Made by a program: the position numbers and the translations under genes | From: Bradyrhizobium sp. S69 | GTDB taxonomy: Bacteria > Pseudomonadota > Alphaproteobacteria > Rhizobiales > Xanthobacteraceae | Direction: 5' to 3' | Assembly: GCF_009766005.1 (NCBI RefSeq) | Contig: NZ_LMUK01000008.1 | Span: 1-64,000, forward strand | Length of the DNA: 64,000 nucleotides | Notes under the pieces: generated by a model | The model's input: only the letters and a program-made list of their open reading frames with translations | Databases searched by the model: none | Told to the model about the DNA's origin: nothing | Shown: positions 24,595 to 34,407 of the stretch, piece by piece | Numbering within the stretch: position 1 is the stretch's first letter | How the letters are laid out: each line of letters opens with the position of its first letter

Positions 24595-25560
24595 TTATTC
24601 TGCCGCGATCCGATCGCTCGCGCGAAGTGCGAGAAAGCGTTCGGCTTCGAGGGCTGCCATGCAGCCAAGGCCGGCGGCCGTGACCGCCTGCCGGTAGGTT
24701 TCGTCGGCGACGTCGCCGGCGGCGAACACGCCGGGCACCGAGGTCGCCGTCGAATTCGGCGCCACCTCGACATAGCCCGATGATTTCAGCTTGATCTGGT
24801 CGGCCACGAGGTCGGTCGCCGGTGCGTGGCCGATCGCGATGAAGACGCCGTCCGCCGGCAGTTCGGTCAGCGTGCCGGTTTTGACGCTCTTCAACCGGAC
24901 ATGGGTGACCTTGCCTGGATTCTCGGCACCGGTGATTTCGTCGAGCGCGCTATCCCAGACCACCTTGATCTTGGGATGCTTGAACAGGCGCTCTTGCAGG
25001 ATGCGCTCGGCGCGGAAATGATCGCGGCGATGCACCACGGTCACCTGCGAGGCGAAGTTGGTGAGGAACAGCGCCTCCTCGACCGCGGTGTTGCCGCCGC
25101 CGACCACCACGACCTCCTTGCCGCGATAGAAAAATCCGTCGCAGGTGGCGCAGGCCGAGACGCCAAAGCCCTTGAATTTCTCCTCCGAGGGAATGCCGAG
25201 CCAGCGCGCCTGCGCGCCGGTGGCGAGGATCACCGTTTCCGCCAGATAGACGTCGCCGCTGTCACAGGTCAGGCGGAATGGCCGCTGCCCGAGCTCGAGC
25301 TTGACGACGAGATCGGTGACGATCTTGGTGCCGACATGCGCCGCCTGCTTCTCCATCTGCTCCATCAGCCAGGGGCCCTGGATGACGTCGGCGAAGCCCG
25401 GATAGTTCTCGACGTCGGTGGTGATGGTGAGTTGGCCGCCGGGCTGGATGCCCTGGATCAGGACGGGTTCGAGCATCGCCCGTGCCGCGTAGATCGCCGC
25501 GGTGTATCCGGCCGGCCCGGAACCGATAATGACGACCTTGGCATGGATGGAAGCAGGCAT
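24595..25560 (-). CDS. trxB: Thioredoxin reductase
   Basis: A 321-residue FAD- and NADPH-dependent flavoprotein that reduces thioredoxin in the cytoplasm. It has the FAD motif GSGPAGYTAAIYAAR (13-27), the redox-active CATC in SACATCDGFF, the NADPH motif VVGGGNTAVEEAL and the C-terminal FAD motif GVFAAGDVAD. Length and order are canonical. It leads an operon with the lysR gene. Confidence 0.95.
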   Translation of the reverse strand: MPASIHAKVVIIGSGPAGYTAAIYAARAMLEPVLIQGIQPGGQLTITTDVENYPGFADVIQGPWLMEQMEKQAAHVGTKIVTDLVVKLELGQRPFRLTCDSGDVYLAETVILATGAQARWLGIPSEEKFKGFGVSACATCDGFFYRGKEVVVVGGGNTAVEEALFLTNFASQVTVVHRRDHFRAERILQERLFKHPKIKVVWDSALDEITGAENPGKVTHVRLKSVKTGTLTELPADGVFIAIGHAPATDLVADQIKLKSSGYVEVAPNSTATSVPGVFAAGDVADETYRQAVTAAGLGCMAALEAERFLALRASDRIAAE

Positions 25561-25829
25561 GGGCAGGTCCCTTTCTTAAGGGAGATTGGTCAGGACTTGA
25601 TCGGAAAAGCACCGGGGATGGGCTCGCGGCGGCGCTAAAAGTGTCAAATCCAAGTCTAGGGTATCTGGGGAGCTATGCAAGAATTGCAATCCAAATCAGC
25701 GGATTTTCCACCTCGATGCGAGAAATATCGCACTGCACGCGCAATAAAATTGCGCAAGTGCGGTCGGCTGCGCTAAGAGAGTTGCCAATCATTGCCGCCA
25801 ACACCGTTAGCCCAGGATCCGCAAAGCCC

Positions 25830-26309
25830 GTGTCGAAGAACCTAGATGAGATCGACCTCAAAATCCTCAACGAAATCCAGGCCGATGGCCGAATCACCAA
25901 TGTGGAACTGGCCAAACGGGTCGGGATTTCCCCACCGCCCTGCCTGCGCCGGGTCCGGGCACTGGAGGAGGCCGGCTATATCCTGGGCTATCGCGGGCTA
26001 TTGGACCCGCGCAAGCTTGGCTTCGACGTCACGGTGTTTGCCTCCGTGCATCTGTCGAGCCAGGCCGACGCCGATTTGCGCGCGTTCGAGGAATTCGTGC
26101 GCGCCGAGCCGCTGGTCCGCGAATGCTGGATGCTGTCGGGCGAGGTGGATTTCATCCTGAAATGCGTGGCGCCCGACATGGCGACGTTCCAGGAATTCGT
26201 CACCCATCTGACCGCGGCGCCGCACGTCCGCAATGTCAGGACATCGCTGGTGCTGCACAACTCGAAATATGAAGCCGCGGTGCCTCTGGATTTGAAGGTG
26301 GCGGGGTAG
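25830..26309 (+). CDS. Lrp/AsnC-family regulator
   Basis: A 159-residue regulator from GTG at 25830: LDEIDLKILNEIQADGRITN starts the helix-turn-helix, the recognition region is GISPPPCLRRVRALEEAGYI, and a RAM/AsnC ligand domain follows. The open frame extends to 25641, but that upstream part shows no family similarity and contains an AT-rich segment that fits a promoter. It is divergent from trxB. It probably senses an amino acid; targets are unknown. Confidence 0.85.
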   Translation: MSKNLDEIDLKILNEIQADGRITNVELAKRVGISPPPCLRRVRALEEAGYILGYRGLLDPRKLGFDVTVFASVHLSSQADADLRAFEEFVRAEPLVRECWMLSGEVDFILKCVAPDMATFQEFVTHLTAAPHVRNVRTSLVLHNSKYEAAVPLDLKVAG

Positions 26310-26324
26310 GCAGGAGTTCAGCGC

Positions 26325-26462
26325 GTAGGGTGGGCAAAGGCGCACTTGCGCCGTGCCCACCACACTATAATTCACCGCTTATTCTGTCGCAGCGTTTTGG
26401 TGGGCACGCGGAGCCTGTCATCGGGCGCGCATTCGCGCGACCGGTGGCTTTGCCCACCCTAC
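26325..26462. repeat. Family B repeat with a nested small element
   Basis: GTAGGGTGGGCAAAGGCGCA ... TTTGCCCACCCTAC. The right arm is interrupted at 26411-26449 by GAGCCTGTCATCGGGC, a GCGC/GCGC hairpin and GGTGGCT, matching the unit inside the family A repeat at 21957-21997. Confidence 0.8.
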
Positions 26463-26474
26463 GGTTTGTCGCCG

Positions 26475-26885
26475 TCAGCCCTTCTTCCCGCGCAACACCG
26501 CATCGAGGCTGTACGGGCCGCCGCCGGCGCAGGCCAGATAGAGGCAGGCGAAGCAGAACATGATCGCGTTCTCGCCGCCGTTCAACAGCGGGATGAAGTT
26601 GCGCGGCGCGTGTTCCATGAAATAGGCGATCGCCATTTCACCGCACAGCAGAAACGCCGCAACCCGGGAGAACAGGCCGAGGATGAGAAGTCCGCCGAGA
26701 ATGAGTTCGATCGAGCCCGCGCACCAGAACAGTGAAAACGGCTCGACCTTGGCGAACATCGGCACCGGCGGAAACTTGAACAGCTTGGCGACGCCGAACT
26801 GAAACAGCAGCAGGCCGGTGATGACCCGGAACAGGCTGTGAACCTGCGGTTCGAAGCGGGCAAAAGTTGCGTTGATCTTTTCCAT
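26475..26885 (-). CDS. DoxX-family membrane protein
   Basis: A 136-residue protein with four hydrophobic helices: RVITGLLLFQFGVAKLF, ELILGGLLILGLF, AFLLCGEMAIAYFM and AIMFCFACLYLACAG. The conserved GEMAxAYFMxHAP motif is shared with the gene just upstream, so the two are a tandem duplication (genes 11 bases apart). GAGGGG precedes the ATG. DoxX proteins are linked to quinone or redox chemistry and sulfur stress; the specific role is unknown. Confidence 0.85.
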   Translation of the reverse strand: MEKINATFARFEPQVHSLFRVITGLLLFQFGVAKLFKFPPVPMFAKVEPFSLFWCAGSIELILGGLLILGLFSRVAAFLLCGEMAIAYFMEHAPRNFIPLLNGGENAIMFCFACLYLACAGGGPYSLDAVLRGKKG

Positions 26886-26896
26886 GGTGCTGCCCC

Positions 26897-27292
26897 TCAA
26901 CCGCGCTTCATCGCGGCGTCGACACTCCAGGGACCTGCGCCTGCCGTCGACAGATAGAGACAAGTGAAGCAGAACATGATCGCCAGCGTGCCGCCGTTGA
27001 TCAGCGGGTAGAAGGCTTTTGGCGCGTGCGCCATGAAATAGGCGAAGGCCATTTCACCGGAGATGATGAAAGCGACCAGGCGGGTCTGAAAACCGACAAT
27101 CAGCAGCGCGCCCCCGATCAGCTCGATGATGCCGGCCGCGCCGATCAGGGAAAACGGACTAAGATTGGCGAAGCTCGCGACCACCGGAAAACCAAGCAGC
27201 TTGGCCGTGCCGTGCTGAATGATCATCAACCCCATAATAAGGCGCAGCACGCTCAAGGCACGCGGCGTCCATGCCGCCAGTGTTTCGTTCAT
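26897..27292 (-). CDS. DoxX-family membrane protein
   Basis: A 131-residue four-helix membrane protein, first gene of a two-gene operon. It carries GLMIIQHGTAKLLGFP, GAAGIIELIGGALLIVG, ISGEMAFAYFMAHAPKAF and FTCLYLSTAGAGPWS. It is similar along its length to the following gene, including PLINGG versus PLLNGG. The paralogues may form a heteromer, which is inference. Confidence 0.88.
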   Translation of the reverse strand: MNETLAAWTPRALSVLRLIMGLMIIQHGTAKLLGFPVVASFANLSPFSLIGAAGIIELIGGALLIVGFQTRLVAFIISGEMAFAYFMAHAPKAFYPLINGGTLAIMFCFTCLYLSTAGAGPWSVDAAMKRG

Positions 27293-27530
27293 GAGAAGTC
27301 CCCCAGAAGTTTTGACGCGCCTATAGGTATCTCGTCGCGGCGCTCAGGAAAAGCAATTCAAGCGCCGAGGCGGCGCCGGGATGATCGGATTCGGTAGTTA
27401 GTTATTTTTTATAATTATTATAATTTGTTACTTACCGACGGACTGGGCGGACGCCAACTCACAATGTCGTCAGCGCGGCGTGCCCCGCACCACGCCGCCG
27501 CCGGCCATGGCGCGCGACAAAGGCGCGCAA

Positions 27531-27563
27531 TAAAAAAAGCCGCGCAAGGCGCGCGGCTTTTTC
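27531..27563. terminator. Bidirectional intrinsic terminator
   Basis: AAAAAAAGCCGCGC, loop, GCGCGGCTTTTTC. It works on either strand, and leftward it follows the greA stop region within 25 bases. The preceding gap 27293-27530 holds an AT-rich patch near 27395-27435 and no supported gene. Confidence 0.8.
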
Positions 27564-27584
27564 GAGCAGGTCACCCGCAAGTAA

Positions 27585-28061
27585 CTAGCGAAATTCGACC
27601 TTGGTGATCTCGTAGGCCTTGGAGCCGCCGGGCGCCATGACTTCGACGGACGTGCCCTTGCTCTTGCCGATCAGGGCGCGCGCCAGCGGCGAGGTGATGG
27701 AGATGCGGCCTTTCTTCGCGTCGGCTTCGGGCTCGCCGACGATCTGCCACACCGCTTTCTTCTCGGTGTCTTCGTCGACCAGCGTGACGGTGGCGCCGAA
27801 CATCACTGTTTCGCCCGAGAGCTTCGAGATGTCGATAATATCGGCGCGCGCCAGCTTGTCCTCGAGCTCGGCGATGCGGCCTTCGTTATGCGACTGCTCT
27901 TCCTTGGCTGCGTGATATTCCGCGTTCTCGGAAAGGTCGCCATGCGAGCGCGCTTCCGCGATATGCTCGATGATGCGCGGACGATCCTCCGATTGGCGCT
28001 TCTTCAATTCGACCCCAAGAGCAGCATAACCGCCCGCGGTCATCGGAACCTTTTCGACCAT
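27585..28061 (-). CDS. greA: Transcription elongation factor GreA
   Basis: A 158-residue RNA polymerase factor that rescues backtracked complexes by stimulating transcript cleavage. The coiled-coil N-domain carries the acidic tip motif [14 protein letters not shown] (about 41-54), followed by the FKBP-like C-domain ending [10 protein letters not shown]. Length is canonical. GGAC precedes the ATG. It lies downstream of carB on the same strand but with its own terminator. Confidence 0.95.
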   Translation of the reverse strand: MVEKVPMTAGGYAALGVELKKRQSEDRPRIIEHIAEARSHGDLSENAEYHAAKEEQSHNEGRIAELEDKLARADIIDISKLSGETVMFGATVTLVDEDTEKKAVWQIVGEPEADAKKGRISITSPLARALIGKSKGTSVEVMAPGGSKAYEITKVEFR

Positions 28062-28198
28062 CTCTTTTGTCCTTTAACCTTATGCGGACCAATCCGCGGC
28101 ACGCACAAACGCCGAAACGCAATCCCCCTGTGGCCGGTAAGTTCCAGTCATGAGGGATTACCAGCCGATCAATTGCCGGACACAAAGCCGGCCAACGA

Positions 28199-31100
28199 TT
28201 AGCTTTCGGAAAAATAACTCTGCAGGGTGCGGACCTCAAGGTCCCCGCCCAGATAGGCGCGGATGCCCTGCGCGGCCGCCACGGCACCCGAAAGAGTGGT
28301 GTAATATGGCACTTTATGCAAGAGGGCAGCTCGTCGTAATGAGCGGCTATCGGCCAGCGCCTGCGGCCCCTCGGTGGTATTGAACACCAGCTGGATATCG
28401 CCGTTCATGATGGCGTCGACGATATGCGGCCGGCCCTCCAGCACCTTGTTGACTTTCTCGGTCGGTACGCCCTGGTCGGTCAGGAAACGCTGCGTGCCGG
28501 ACGTCGCCATCACCTTGAAGCCAAGCGAGAATAACAGCCGCACCGCCTCGAGGATCCGGGTCTTGTCGATTTCGCGCACCGACACAAACACCGTGCCCTT
28601 GCGCGGCACCCGGGTGCCGCCGCCGAGCTGGCTCTTGGCAAAGGCGACCTCGAACGAGCGGTCGATGCCCATGACTTCGCCGGTCGAACGCATCTCCGGT
28701 CCGAGCACGGTATCGACGCCCGGGAAGCGGGCAAACGGGAACACCGATTCCTTGACGCCGACATGGCCGAGCTGGCGCTTCTTCAAATTGAAGTCGGCGA
28801 GCTTTTCCCCGGCCATGATCCGGGCTGCGATCTTCGCCACCGGCATGCCCATCACCTTGGCCACGAACGGCACCGTGCGCGAGGCCCGCGGATTGACTTC
28901 GAGCACGTAAATCTCGCCGTTCTTGATGGCGTATTGCACGTTCATCAGTCCGACCACGTCGAGGCCGAGCGCCAGCTCGCGGGTCTGCCGCTCGAGTTCG
29001 GCGATCATCGCGGCATCCAGCGAATGCGGCGGCAGCGAGCAGGCGGAATCGCCGGAGTGAATGCCGGCCTCCTCGATGTGCTCCATGATGCCGACGATGA
29101 AGGTGTCCTTGCCGTCGCACAGGCAATCGACGTCGATCTCGATGGCGTCCGACAGATAGCGATCGAACAGCAGCGGATTGGTGCCGAGCACGGTGTTGAT
29201 CTGCCCGGTCTTGTCGTTCGGATAGCGCGCCTTGACATCGCCCGGCACCAGCTCCGGCAGCGTGCCGAGCAAATAATCGCCGAGCTGGCTTTCCTCGCGG
29301 ATGATCTGCATCGCGCGGCCGCCGAGCACATAGGACGGACGCACCACCAGCGGCAGGCCGAGATCGGCGGCCACCAGCCGCGCCTGCTCGACCGAATAGG
29401 CGATGCCGTTCTTCGGCTGCTTCAACCGCAATTTGTCCAGCACGCGCTTGAAGCGGTCGCGGTCTTCGGCCAGATCGATCGCGTCGGGCGACGTGCCGAG
29501 GATCGGCACGTTGGCCGCCTCCAGCGTATGCGCGAGCTTGAGTGGGGTCTGGCCGCCGAACTGCACGATGACGCCGTGCAGGGTGCCGTTCTGCCGTTCG
29601 GTCGCAATGATCTCGAGCACGTCTTCTGCGGTCAGCGGTTCGAAATACAATCGGTCGGCGGTGTCGTAATCGGTCGACACCGTTTCCGGATTGCAGTTGA
29701 TCATGATGGTTTCGTAGCCGGCGTCGTGCAGCGCGAAGCAGGCGTGGCAGCAGCAATAGTCGAATTCGATGCCCTGGCCTATCCGGTTGGGTCCGCCGCC
29801 GAGAATGATGACCTTGTTCTTGTCGGACGGCGCGCTTTCATCGGCGAGGCGGCCGGCGAACGGGGATTCATAGGTCGAATACATGTAGGCGGTGGGGGAG
29901 GCGAATTCCGCGGCACAGGTATCGATGCGCTTGAACACCGGGCGAACGCCGAGCGCATGACGCTTGGCCGTGATCTCGGCTTCGGTGGCATGGGAGAGCA
30001 CGGCGAGCCGGGCGTCGGAAAATCCCATCGCCTTCAGGCTGCGCATGCCGAAGGCATTGCCGGGCAGGCCGTTGGCCTTGATCTTGGTTTCGGTTTCGAC
30101 GATGCCGCGCATTTCGGCGAGAAACCACGGATCGATCTTGCAGGAGGTGAATATCTCCTCGTTGCTCCAGCCGAGCCGCATCGCCTGCGCCACTTGCAGG
30201 ATCCGGTTCGGCGTCGGCGTGCCAAGGGCGGCGCGAATGGCGTTCTTGTCGTCGTCGCGGCCAAGGCCGTCGATCTCGATTTCGTCGAGCCCGGTCAGCC
30301 CGGTCTCGAGGCCGCGCAGCGCCTTTTGCAGGCTTTCCTGGAAGGTGCGGCCGATCGCCATCACTTCGCCGACCGATTTCATCGAGGTGGTCAGCGTGGT
30401 GGAGGCGCCGGGAAACTTCTCGAACGCAAAGCGCGGAATTTTCGTCACCACGTAGTCGATGGTCGGCTCGAACGACGCGGGCGTGGCGCCGCCGGTGATG
30501 TCGTTGGCGATCTCGTCCAGAGTGTAGCCGACCGCGAGCTTGGCGGCGACCTTTGCAATGGGAAAGCCGGTGGCCTTGGAAGCCAGCGCCGACGAGCGTG
30601 ACACCCGCGGGTTCATCTCGATCACGACCATGCGCCCGTCGGCCGGATTGACGCCGAACTGCACGTTGGAGCCGCCGGTCTCGACCCCGATCTCGCGCAG
30701 CACCGCCAGCGAGGCGTCGCGCATGATCTGGTATTCTTTGTCGGTCAGGGTCAGCGCTGGCGCGACCGTGATGGAATCGCCGGTATGGACGCCCATCGGA
30801 TCGAGATTCTCGATCGAGCAGATGATGATGCAATTGTCTTTTTTGTCGCGCACCACCTCCATCTCGAACTCTTTCCATCCCAGAACCGATTCCTCGATCA
30901 GGACTTCGTCGGTGGGCGAGGCGTCGATGCCGCGCTCGACGATCTCGATGAATTCGGCCTTGGTATAGGCGATGCCGCCGCCGGTGCCGCCCATGGTGAA
31001 GGAGGGGCGGATGATCGCGGGCAGGCCGATCTCGTCGAGCGCGCGCAGCGCGTCGGGCAGGTTCTTGGTCTGGATCGAGCGTGGCGTTTCCAGGCCGATC

Positions 31101-31528
31101 CGGGTCATGGCCTCGCGGAAACGGCCGCGATCCTCGGCCTTGTCGATGGCATCGGCGGTGGCACCGATCATCTCGACGTCGAACTTTGACAGCGTTCCCT
31201 GTTTGCGCAGCGACAGCGCGCAGTTCAGCGCGGTCTGCCCGCCCATGGTCGGCAATAATGCAAAACCGCCGGGAACGACGTAACGTTCCTTCTCGATGAT
31301 CTTGGCGACGATCTCGGGCGTGATCGGCTCGATATAGGTCGCATCCGCCAGTTCCGGGTCGGTCATGATGGTCGCGGGATTGGAATTGACCAGAACGATC
31401 CGGTAGCCCTCATCCTTCAGCGTCTTGACCGCCTGGGTGCCCGAATAATCGAATTCGCAGGCCTGCCCGATCACGATGGGACCGGCGCCGATGATCAGGA
31501 TGGTGGAGATGTCGGTTCTTTTGGGCAT
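28199..31528 (-). CDS. carB: Carbamoyl-phosphate synthase large subunit
   Basis: A 1109-residue subunit making carbamoyl phosphate for pyrimidines and arginine. Two ATP-grasp halves are visible: [14 protein letters not shown] with [16 protein letters not shown] in the first, and [12 protein letters not shown] with [10 protein letters not shown] in the second. The C-terminal MGS-like regulatory domain ([16 protein letters not shown]) follows. The ATG at 31528 is preferred to the adjoining TTG. Its partner carA lies about 6 kb upstream on the same strand, separated by unrelated genes. Confidence 0.96.
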   Translation of the reverse strand: MPKRTDISTILIIGAGPIVIGQACEFDYSGTQAVKTLKDEGYRIVLVNSNPATIMTDPELADATYIEPITPEIVAKIIEKERYVVPGGFALLPTMGGQTALNCALSLRKQGTLSKFDVEMIGATADAIDKAEDRGRFREAMTRIGLETPRSIQTKNLPDALRALDEIGLPAIIRPSFTMGGTGGGIAYTKAEFIEIVERGIDASPTDEVLIEESVLGWKEFEMEVVRDKKDNCIIICSIENLDPMGVHTGDSITVAPALTLTDKEYQIMRDASLAVLREIGVETGGSNVQFGVNPADGRMVVIEMNPRVSRSSALASKATGFPIAKVAAKLAVGYTLDEIANDITGGATPASFEPTIDYVVTKIPRFAFEKFPGASTTLTTSMKSVGEVMAIGRTFQESLQKALRGLETGLTGLDEIEIDGLGRDDDKNAIRAALGTPTPNRILQVAQAMRLGWSNEEIFTSCKIDPWFLAEMRGIVETETKIKANGLPGNAFGMRSLKAMGFSDARLAVLSHATEAEITAKRHALGVRPVFKRIDTCAAEFASPTAYMYSTYESPFAGRLADESAPSDKNKVIILGGGPNRIGQGIEFDYCCCHACFALHDAGYETIMINCNPETVSTDYDTADRLYFEPLTAEDVLEIIATERQNGTLHGVIVQFGGQTPLKLAHTLEAANVPILGTSPDAIDLAEDRDRFKRVLDKLRLKQPKNGIAYSVEQARLVAADLGLPLVVRPSYVLGGRAMQIIREESQLGDYLLGTLPELVPGDVKARYPNDKTGQINTVLGTNPLLFDRYLSDAIEIDVDCLCDGKDTFIVGIMEHIEEAGIHSGDSACSLPPHSLDAAMIAELERQTRELALGLDVVGLMNVQYAIKNGEIYVLEVNPRASRTVPFVAKVMGMPVAKIAARIMAGEKLADFNLKKRQLGHVGVKESVFPFARFPGVDTVLGPEMRSTGEVMGIDRSFEVAFAKSQLGGGTRVPRKGTVFVSVREIDKTRILEAVRLLFSLGFKVMATSGTQRFLTDQGVPTEKVNKVLEGRPHIVDAIMNGDIQLVFNTTEGPQALADSRSLRRAALLHKVPYYTTLSGAVAAAQGIRAYLGGDLEVRTLQSYFSES

Positions 31529-31556
31529 CAAGTCTCAACGGTTGGAAAATGGGCAC

Positions 31557-31585
31557 AAAAAAAGGGCGCGCATGCCGCGCGTCCC
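31557..31585 (-). terminator. Intrinsic terminator upstream of carB
   Basis: Minus-strand GGG(A)CGCGC, five-base loop, GCGCGCCC, then seven T. It ends the MFS transcript that stops at 31683, or could act as a carB leader terminator, since it lies only 28 bases before the carB start. Confidence 0.7.
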
Positions 31586-31682
31586 TTGAGCCGAAGCGGG
31601 AGGTTACCCTCGCGCGCGGGTGGTCTTTAGACCAGATTCCCTAGGCGGGGAAGAACTTTAAAGGCTCCGTCAACCGGCAATT

Positions 31683-32843
31683 TTACGCAGTTTTGAGCTG
31701 CCGCTGCCAGCCGCGAAGCAGAACGCCCGCAAGCGCCGCCGCCACGCCGCATCCCCCGACCCAGCCGAGGTCGTCAGGCGACAGTCCGGTGAGGACCAGG
31801 CCACCCAGCGCGCCGCCGATGGCAAAACCGAGATACATCGCCGAGGCATTCAGCGACAGCGCGATCATCGGCGCCTGCGGCTCGAGATGCACCAGATTGG
31901 CCACCTGGCCCGGGTAGAACATCCAGCCGCCGATACCCTGGAAAAAGATCAGGCTGAGGAATACCGGCCGTGCATGTTCGGGCGACAGATATTTCAGCGC
32001 CACCGATTGCAGCATCAGCGCCATCATCGCCACGACCAGGCCAAGCGTCGCGGTTGGGGCCGGGCCGATGCGGTCGGCCAGCGTCCCGCCGAGCATGTTG
32101 CCGATCGCCGCGGCGATACCGAAGACCAGCAAGGCCAGACTGATTTCGGTGGGGCCAAACCCCAGACCGTGCAGCGGAACGGCCAGATAGGTGAAGACGG
32201 TGAAGCCGCCGATGCCCCACAGCGCGGTGACTGAAAGCGCATGCAGCACCGCGCTGCGCCGGGCGACCGCGAGCCGCTGAGCCATGGTGGCGGTGGCGCG
32301 CGGCAGGCCCCGCGGCAACCCGAACAACAGCCCGGCCAGTGCTATGGCACCAAGCCCGGCGACCAGGATAAAGGTCGCTCGCCAGCCGTAATGACTGCCG
32401 ATCCAGGTCCCGAGCGGCACGCCCAGCACGGTCGCAACCGTCAGGCCTGACGTCACCAAAGCGATGGCGCGGCCACGGCGTTCGGGGGAGGCGATCGCAA
32501 CCGCGACGGCCAGTGCGGTCGGCATGCACAGGCCGGCACCCACCGCCATCAGCATCCTGGAAGCCAACAGCATCGCGAAACTGGCGGCCACCACCGCCAG
32601 CAGGTTGCCGGCGATGAAGCAGCCCAGCGCCAGGGTCAGCACGGTGCGGCGGTCGAGGTTGTTGAACGTCACCGCCAGGATCGGAGAGCCGATCGCGTAG
32701 GTCAGGGCATAGGCGGTGACGAGCTGTCCGGTGGCCGCCAGCGAGATCTGCAAGTCGGCTGCGATGACTGGCAATAATCCAGCGATAACAAAAGCTTCGG
32801 TGCCGATCGCAAAGGCCGCCACGGCCAACCACAAAATGCTCAT
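31683..32843 (-). CDS. MFS efflux transporter, DHA1/AraJ type
   Basis: A 386-residue twelve-helix permease (MSILWLAVAAFAIGTEAFV...). MFS drug-exporter features include GLLPVIAADL in helix 1, LDRRTVLTLAL in loop 2-3 and GVPLGTWIGSHYGWRATF in helix 5. The ATG at 32843 has GGAG nine bases upstream; the TTG five codons earlier overlaps that site. It is divergent from an ArsR regulator, with two ArsR-type palindromes between them, so it is probably an inducible efflux pump. Substrate unknown. Confidence 0.88.
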   Translation of the reverse strand: MSILWLAVAAFAIGTEAFVIAGLLPVIAADLQISLAATGQLVTAYALTYAIGSPILAVTFNNLDRRTVLTLALGCFIAGNLLAVVAASFAMLLASRMLMAVGAGLCMPTALAVAVAIASPERRGRAIALVTSGLTVATVLGVPLGTWIGSHYGWRATFILVAGLGAIALAGLLFGLPRGLPRATATMAQRLAVARRSAVLHALSVTALWGIGGFTVFTYLAVPLHGLGFGPTEISLALLVFGIAAAIGNMLGGTLADRIGPAPTATLGLVVAMMALMLQSVALKYLSPEHARPVFLSLIFFQGIGGWMFYPGQVANLVHLEPQAPMIALSLNASAMYLGFAIGGALGGLVLTGLSPDDLGWVGGCGVAAALAGVLLRGWQRQLKTA

Positions 32844-32859
32844 TCGCTTTCGCTCCAAA

Positions 32860-32926
32860 GTTCAATAATTATCGAACTACTGCTGCGGCGGCGAACGAAT
32901 GTCAATCGGTTCAATAATTATTGAAC
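32860..32926. promoter_or_regulatory. Two palindromic operators between MFS and arsR
   Basis: GTTCAATAATTATCGAAC (32860-32877) and the perfect 18-base palindrome GTTCAATAATTATTGAAC (32909-32926), 49 bases apart, in a short divergent intergenic region. They are the likely sites of the adjacent ArsR protein. Confidence 0.8.
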
Positions 32927-32963
32927 ATTGCACCTTCGACTCAAGATCGGGTATCACTGCGCC

Positions 32964-33332
32964 ATGAGCCGCAATATCCACCATCCGACCCGGGAACAGA
33001 TCGACCTGCCAATGGTGCTGGATTGCCTGAGCGATCCGACCCGGCTGTCGATCGTCTATACGCTGGCGATGTGCGAGGGCGCCGCGCCCGAATTATGCTG
33101 CGGCGACTTCAACGCGCTGAGCGGCAAGTCCAATCTCGCCTATCATTTCGGGAAACTGCGCGAGTCCGGAGTGATGCAGACCCGGATGGTCGGAACCAAC
33201 CGGTGGATGAAACTGCGGCGCGAGGATCTCGATGCGCGCTTTCCCGGGTTGTTGGATGCGGTGATCAAATCCGCCGGTCGCGACGCCGAGCGCTTGCAGC
33301 TTTCCGATGTGGCAACGACCGACGCCGACTGA
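32964..33332 (+). CDS. ArsR-family transcriptional regulator
   Basis: A 122-residue winged-helix regulator (MSRNIHHPTREQIDLPM start). It has LDCLSDPTRLSIVYTLAM in helices 1-2, a CCGDF motif, and SNLAYHFGKLRESGVM as the recognition helix. The open frame extends to a TTG inside the operator region, which is less likely. Two Cys next to each other (PELCCGDF) could sense thiol-reactive or redox signals. It probably represses the divergent efflux gene and itself. Confidence 0.85.
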   Translation: MSRNIHHPTREQIDLPMVLDCLSDPTRLSIVYTLAMCEGAAPELCCGDFNALSGKSNLAYHFGKLRESGVMQTRMVGTNRWMKLRREDLDARFPGLLDAVIKSAGRDAERLQLSDVATTDAD

Positions 33333-33344
33333 GTTTGTCCCGGT

Positions 33345-33442
33345 CCGTCTACGCTTTCGCTTTGCTGTGGCTATGCCGGACACGCTTTGCCCCGCCGGTC
33401 TTCGGCGTGGCTGCACCACGCGTAGCCCGTCAGGGCGAAGCG
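33345..33442. repeat. Intergenic palindromic element (family I)
   Basis: Contains CTACGCTTTCGCTTTGC, GGCTATGCCGGACACGC and the tail TAGCCCGTCAGGGCGAAGCG, a sequence type I associate with Bradyrhizobium intergenic repeats. It abuts the tRNA-like gene's 3' end. Only one copy is in this window. Confidence 0.4.
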
Positions 33443-33519
33443 TGGAGGCCCGGCCTGGATTTGAACCAGGATAAAGAGCGATGCACTGCTCTCGCGTCGA
33501 CGCTTTCCGCCACCGGGCC
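33443..33519 (-). tRNA. tRNA-Cys-like RNA with non-canonical core
   Basis: The acceptor GGCCCGG pairs with CCGGGCC, followed by T73 and encoded CCA; the T arm CCTGG-TTCAAAT-CCAGG is perfect. T73 and a GCA triplet in the anticodon loop are Cys features. However, the anticodon loop between AGAGC and GCTCT has eight bases (AGTGCATC), and the D loop lacks the usual GG. It may be an unusual tRNA, a regulatory tRNA-like RNA, or a pseudo-tRNA. The acceptor and T arms make a tRNA origin very likely. Confidence 0.7.
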
Positions 33520-33588
33520 GCGTCCATCATTACCCAACGCACGGCCGTGGGCCATGGCTACCACCGATTAACCCTAACGGCCGGGCGT

Positions 33589-34284
33589 TCAGAACGCGTG
33601 CCGGGCGACGAACGTCATGCGCCAGGGATTGTGACCGATATTCAAATGCGCCCGTGACGCGGTAAATCCGGCCGATGCGAGCTTGGCGGTCATGTCGGCC
33701 TCGCTGTAGCGCTGCAGGCCGACCTTGGCGCGCAATTGCCGGTAATCCGACAGCGCGGTCGTGATCAGCCCACTCAGCGCGTCCTTCAGGAAGCCGTTGG
33801 CCGCGGCCAAGCGCATCAGCGCGATCACGTCCCGGGGCATGCCGACTTCGGGACGCAGGATATCGCCCACCACCAGCCGGCCGGAGGGTTTGAGCAACCG
33901 CTGGATGGTCGCCAACGCCGCGTCGAATTCGGCCGATGTCATGTATTGGGCGACCGAGTTCATGATCACGAGATCGATCGACTTCTCCTGCATTTTGCGC
34001 ACATCTTCCAGCGAGCGCACCCTGATCTTGGTATTGGGCGCAAAACGCGCGATCAGCCGGCCGCGCACGCCGGGCGCGGGCTCCGCCAGCAATAGCTGGC
34101 CACAGGCCTCGGCGACGCGTGCCGCCGACAGCGCTTCGCCACAGGCATAATCCAGCACCACCGCGTCCGGCGAGGAGATGTAGCCGATGATATCCCTGGC
34201 GATCAGCTCGAAATGCAGGTCGCGGTGCCGCTTGCTGACATAAATCGTATGCGTGGAATCGTAATAATCGATCCAGTCGTCCAT
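33589..34284 (-). CDS. Class I SAM-dependent methyltransferase
   Basis: A 231-residue Rossmann-fold methyltransferase. The SAM motif I is VVLDYACGEALSA (about 42-54, with the DxACG variant), the acidic residue after strand 2 is LLLAEPAP, motif post-I is SIDLVIMNSVAQYM, and LLKPSGRLVVGDIL follows. The N-terminal DDWIDYYDS segment is typical of ubiquinone/small-molecule methyltransferases of this type. Substrate unknown; no operon partner. Confidence 0.83.
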   Translation of the reverse strand: MDDWIDYYDSTHTIYVSKRHRDLHFELIARDIIGYISSPDAVVLDYACGEALSAARVAEACGQLLLAEPAPGVRGRLIARFAPNTKIRVRSLEDVRKMQEKSIDLVIMNSVAQYMTSAEFDAALATIQRLLKPSGRLVVGDILRPEVGMPRDVIALMRLAAANGFLKDALSGLITTALSDYRQLRAKVGLQRYSEADMTAKLASAGFTASRAHLNIGHNPWRMTFVARHAF

Positions 34285-34407
34285 CGTCGCTAGTGTCCGG
34301 TAAAGCGGGGTTCCGGTTCGGGAACCGGCGGGATGATCGTGCGTTAGATGGTCCGGCGCGCCGTGTCCATCGCCGCCAATTTCCGGGTACTAACAGGAAG
34401 GTTGATC

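Noticed and set aside
28763..30601. 612-codon rightward open frame
   Set aside because: It is antisense to carB, whose ATP-grasp motifs are unmistakable; the frame is open only because of high third-position GC.
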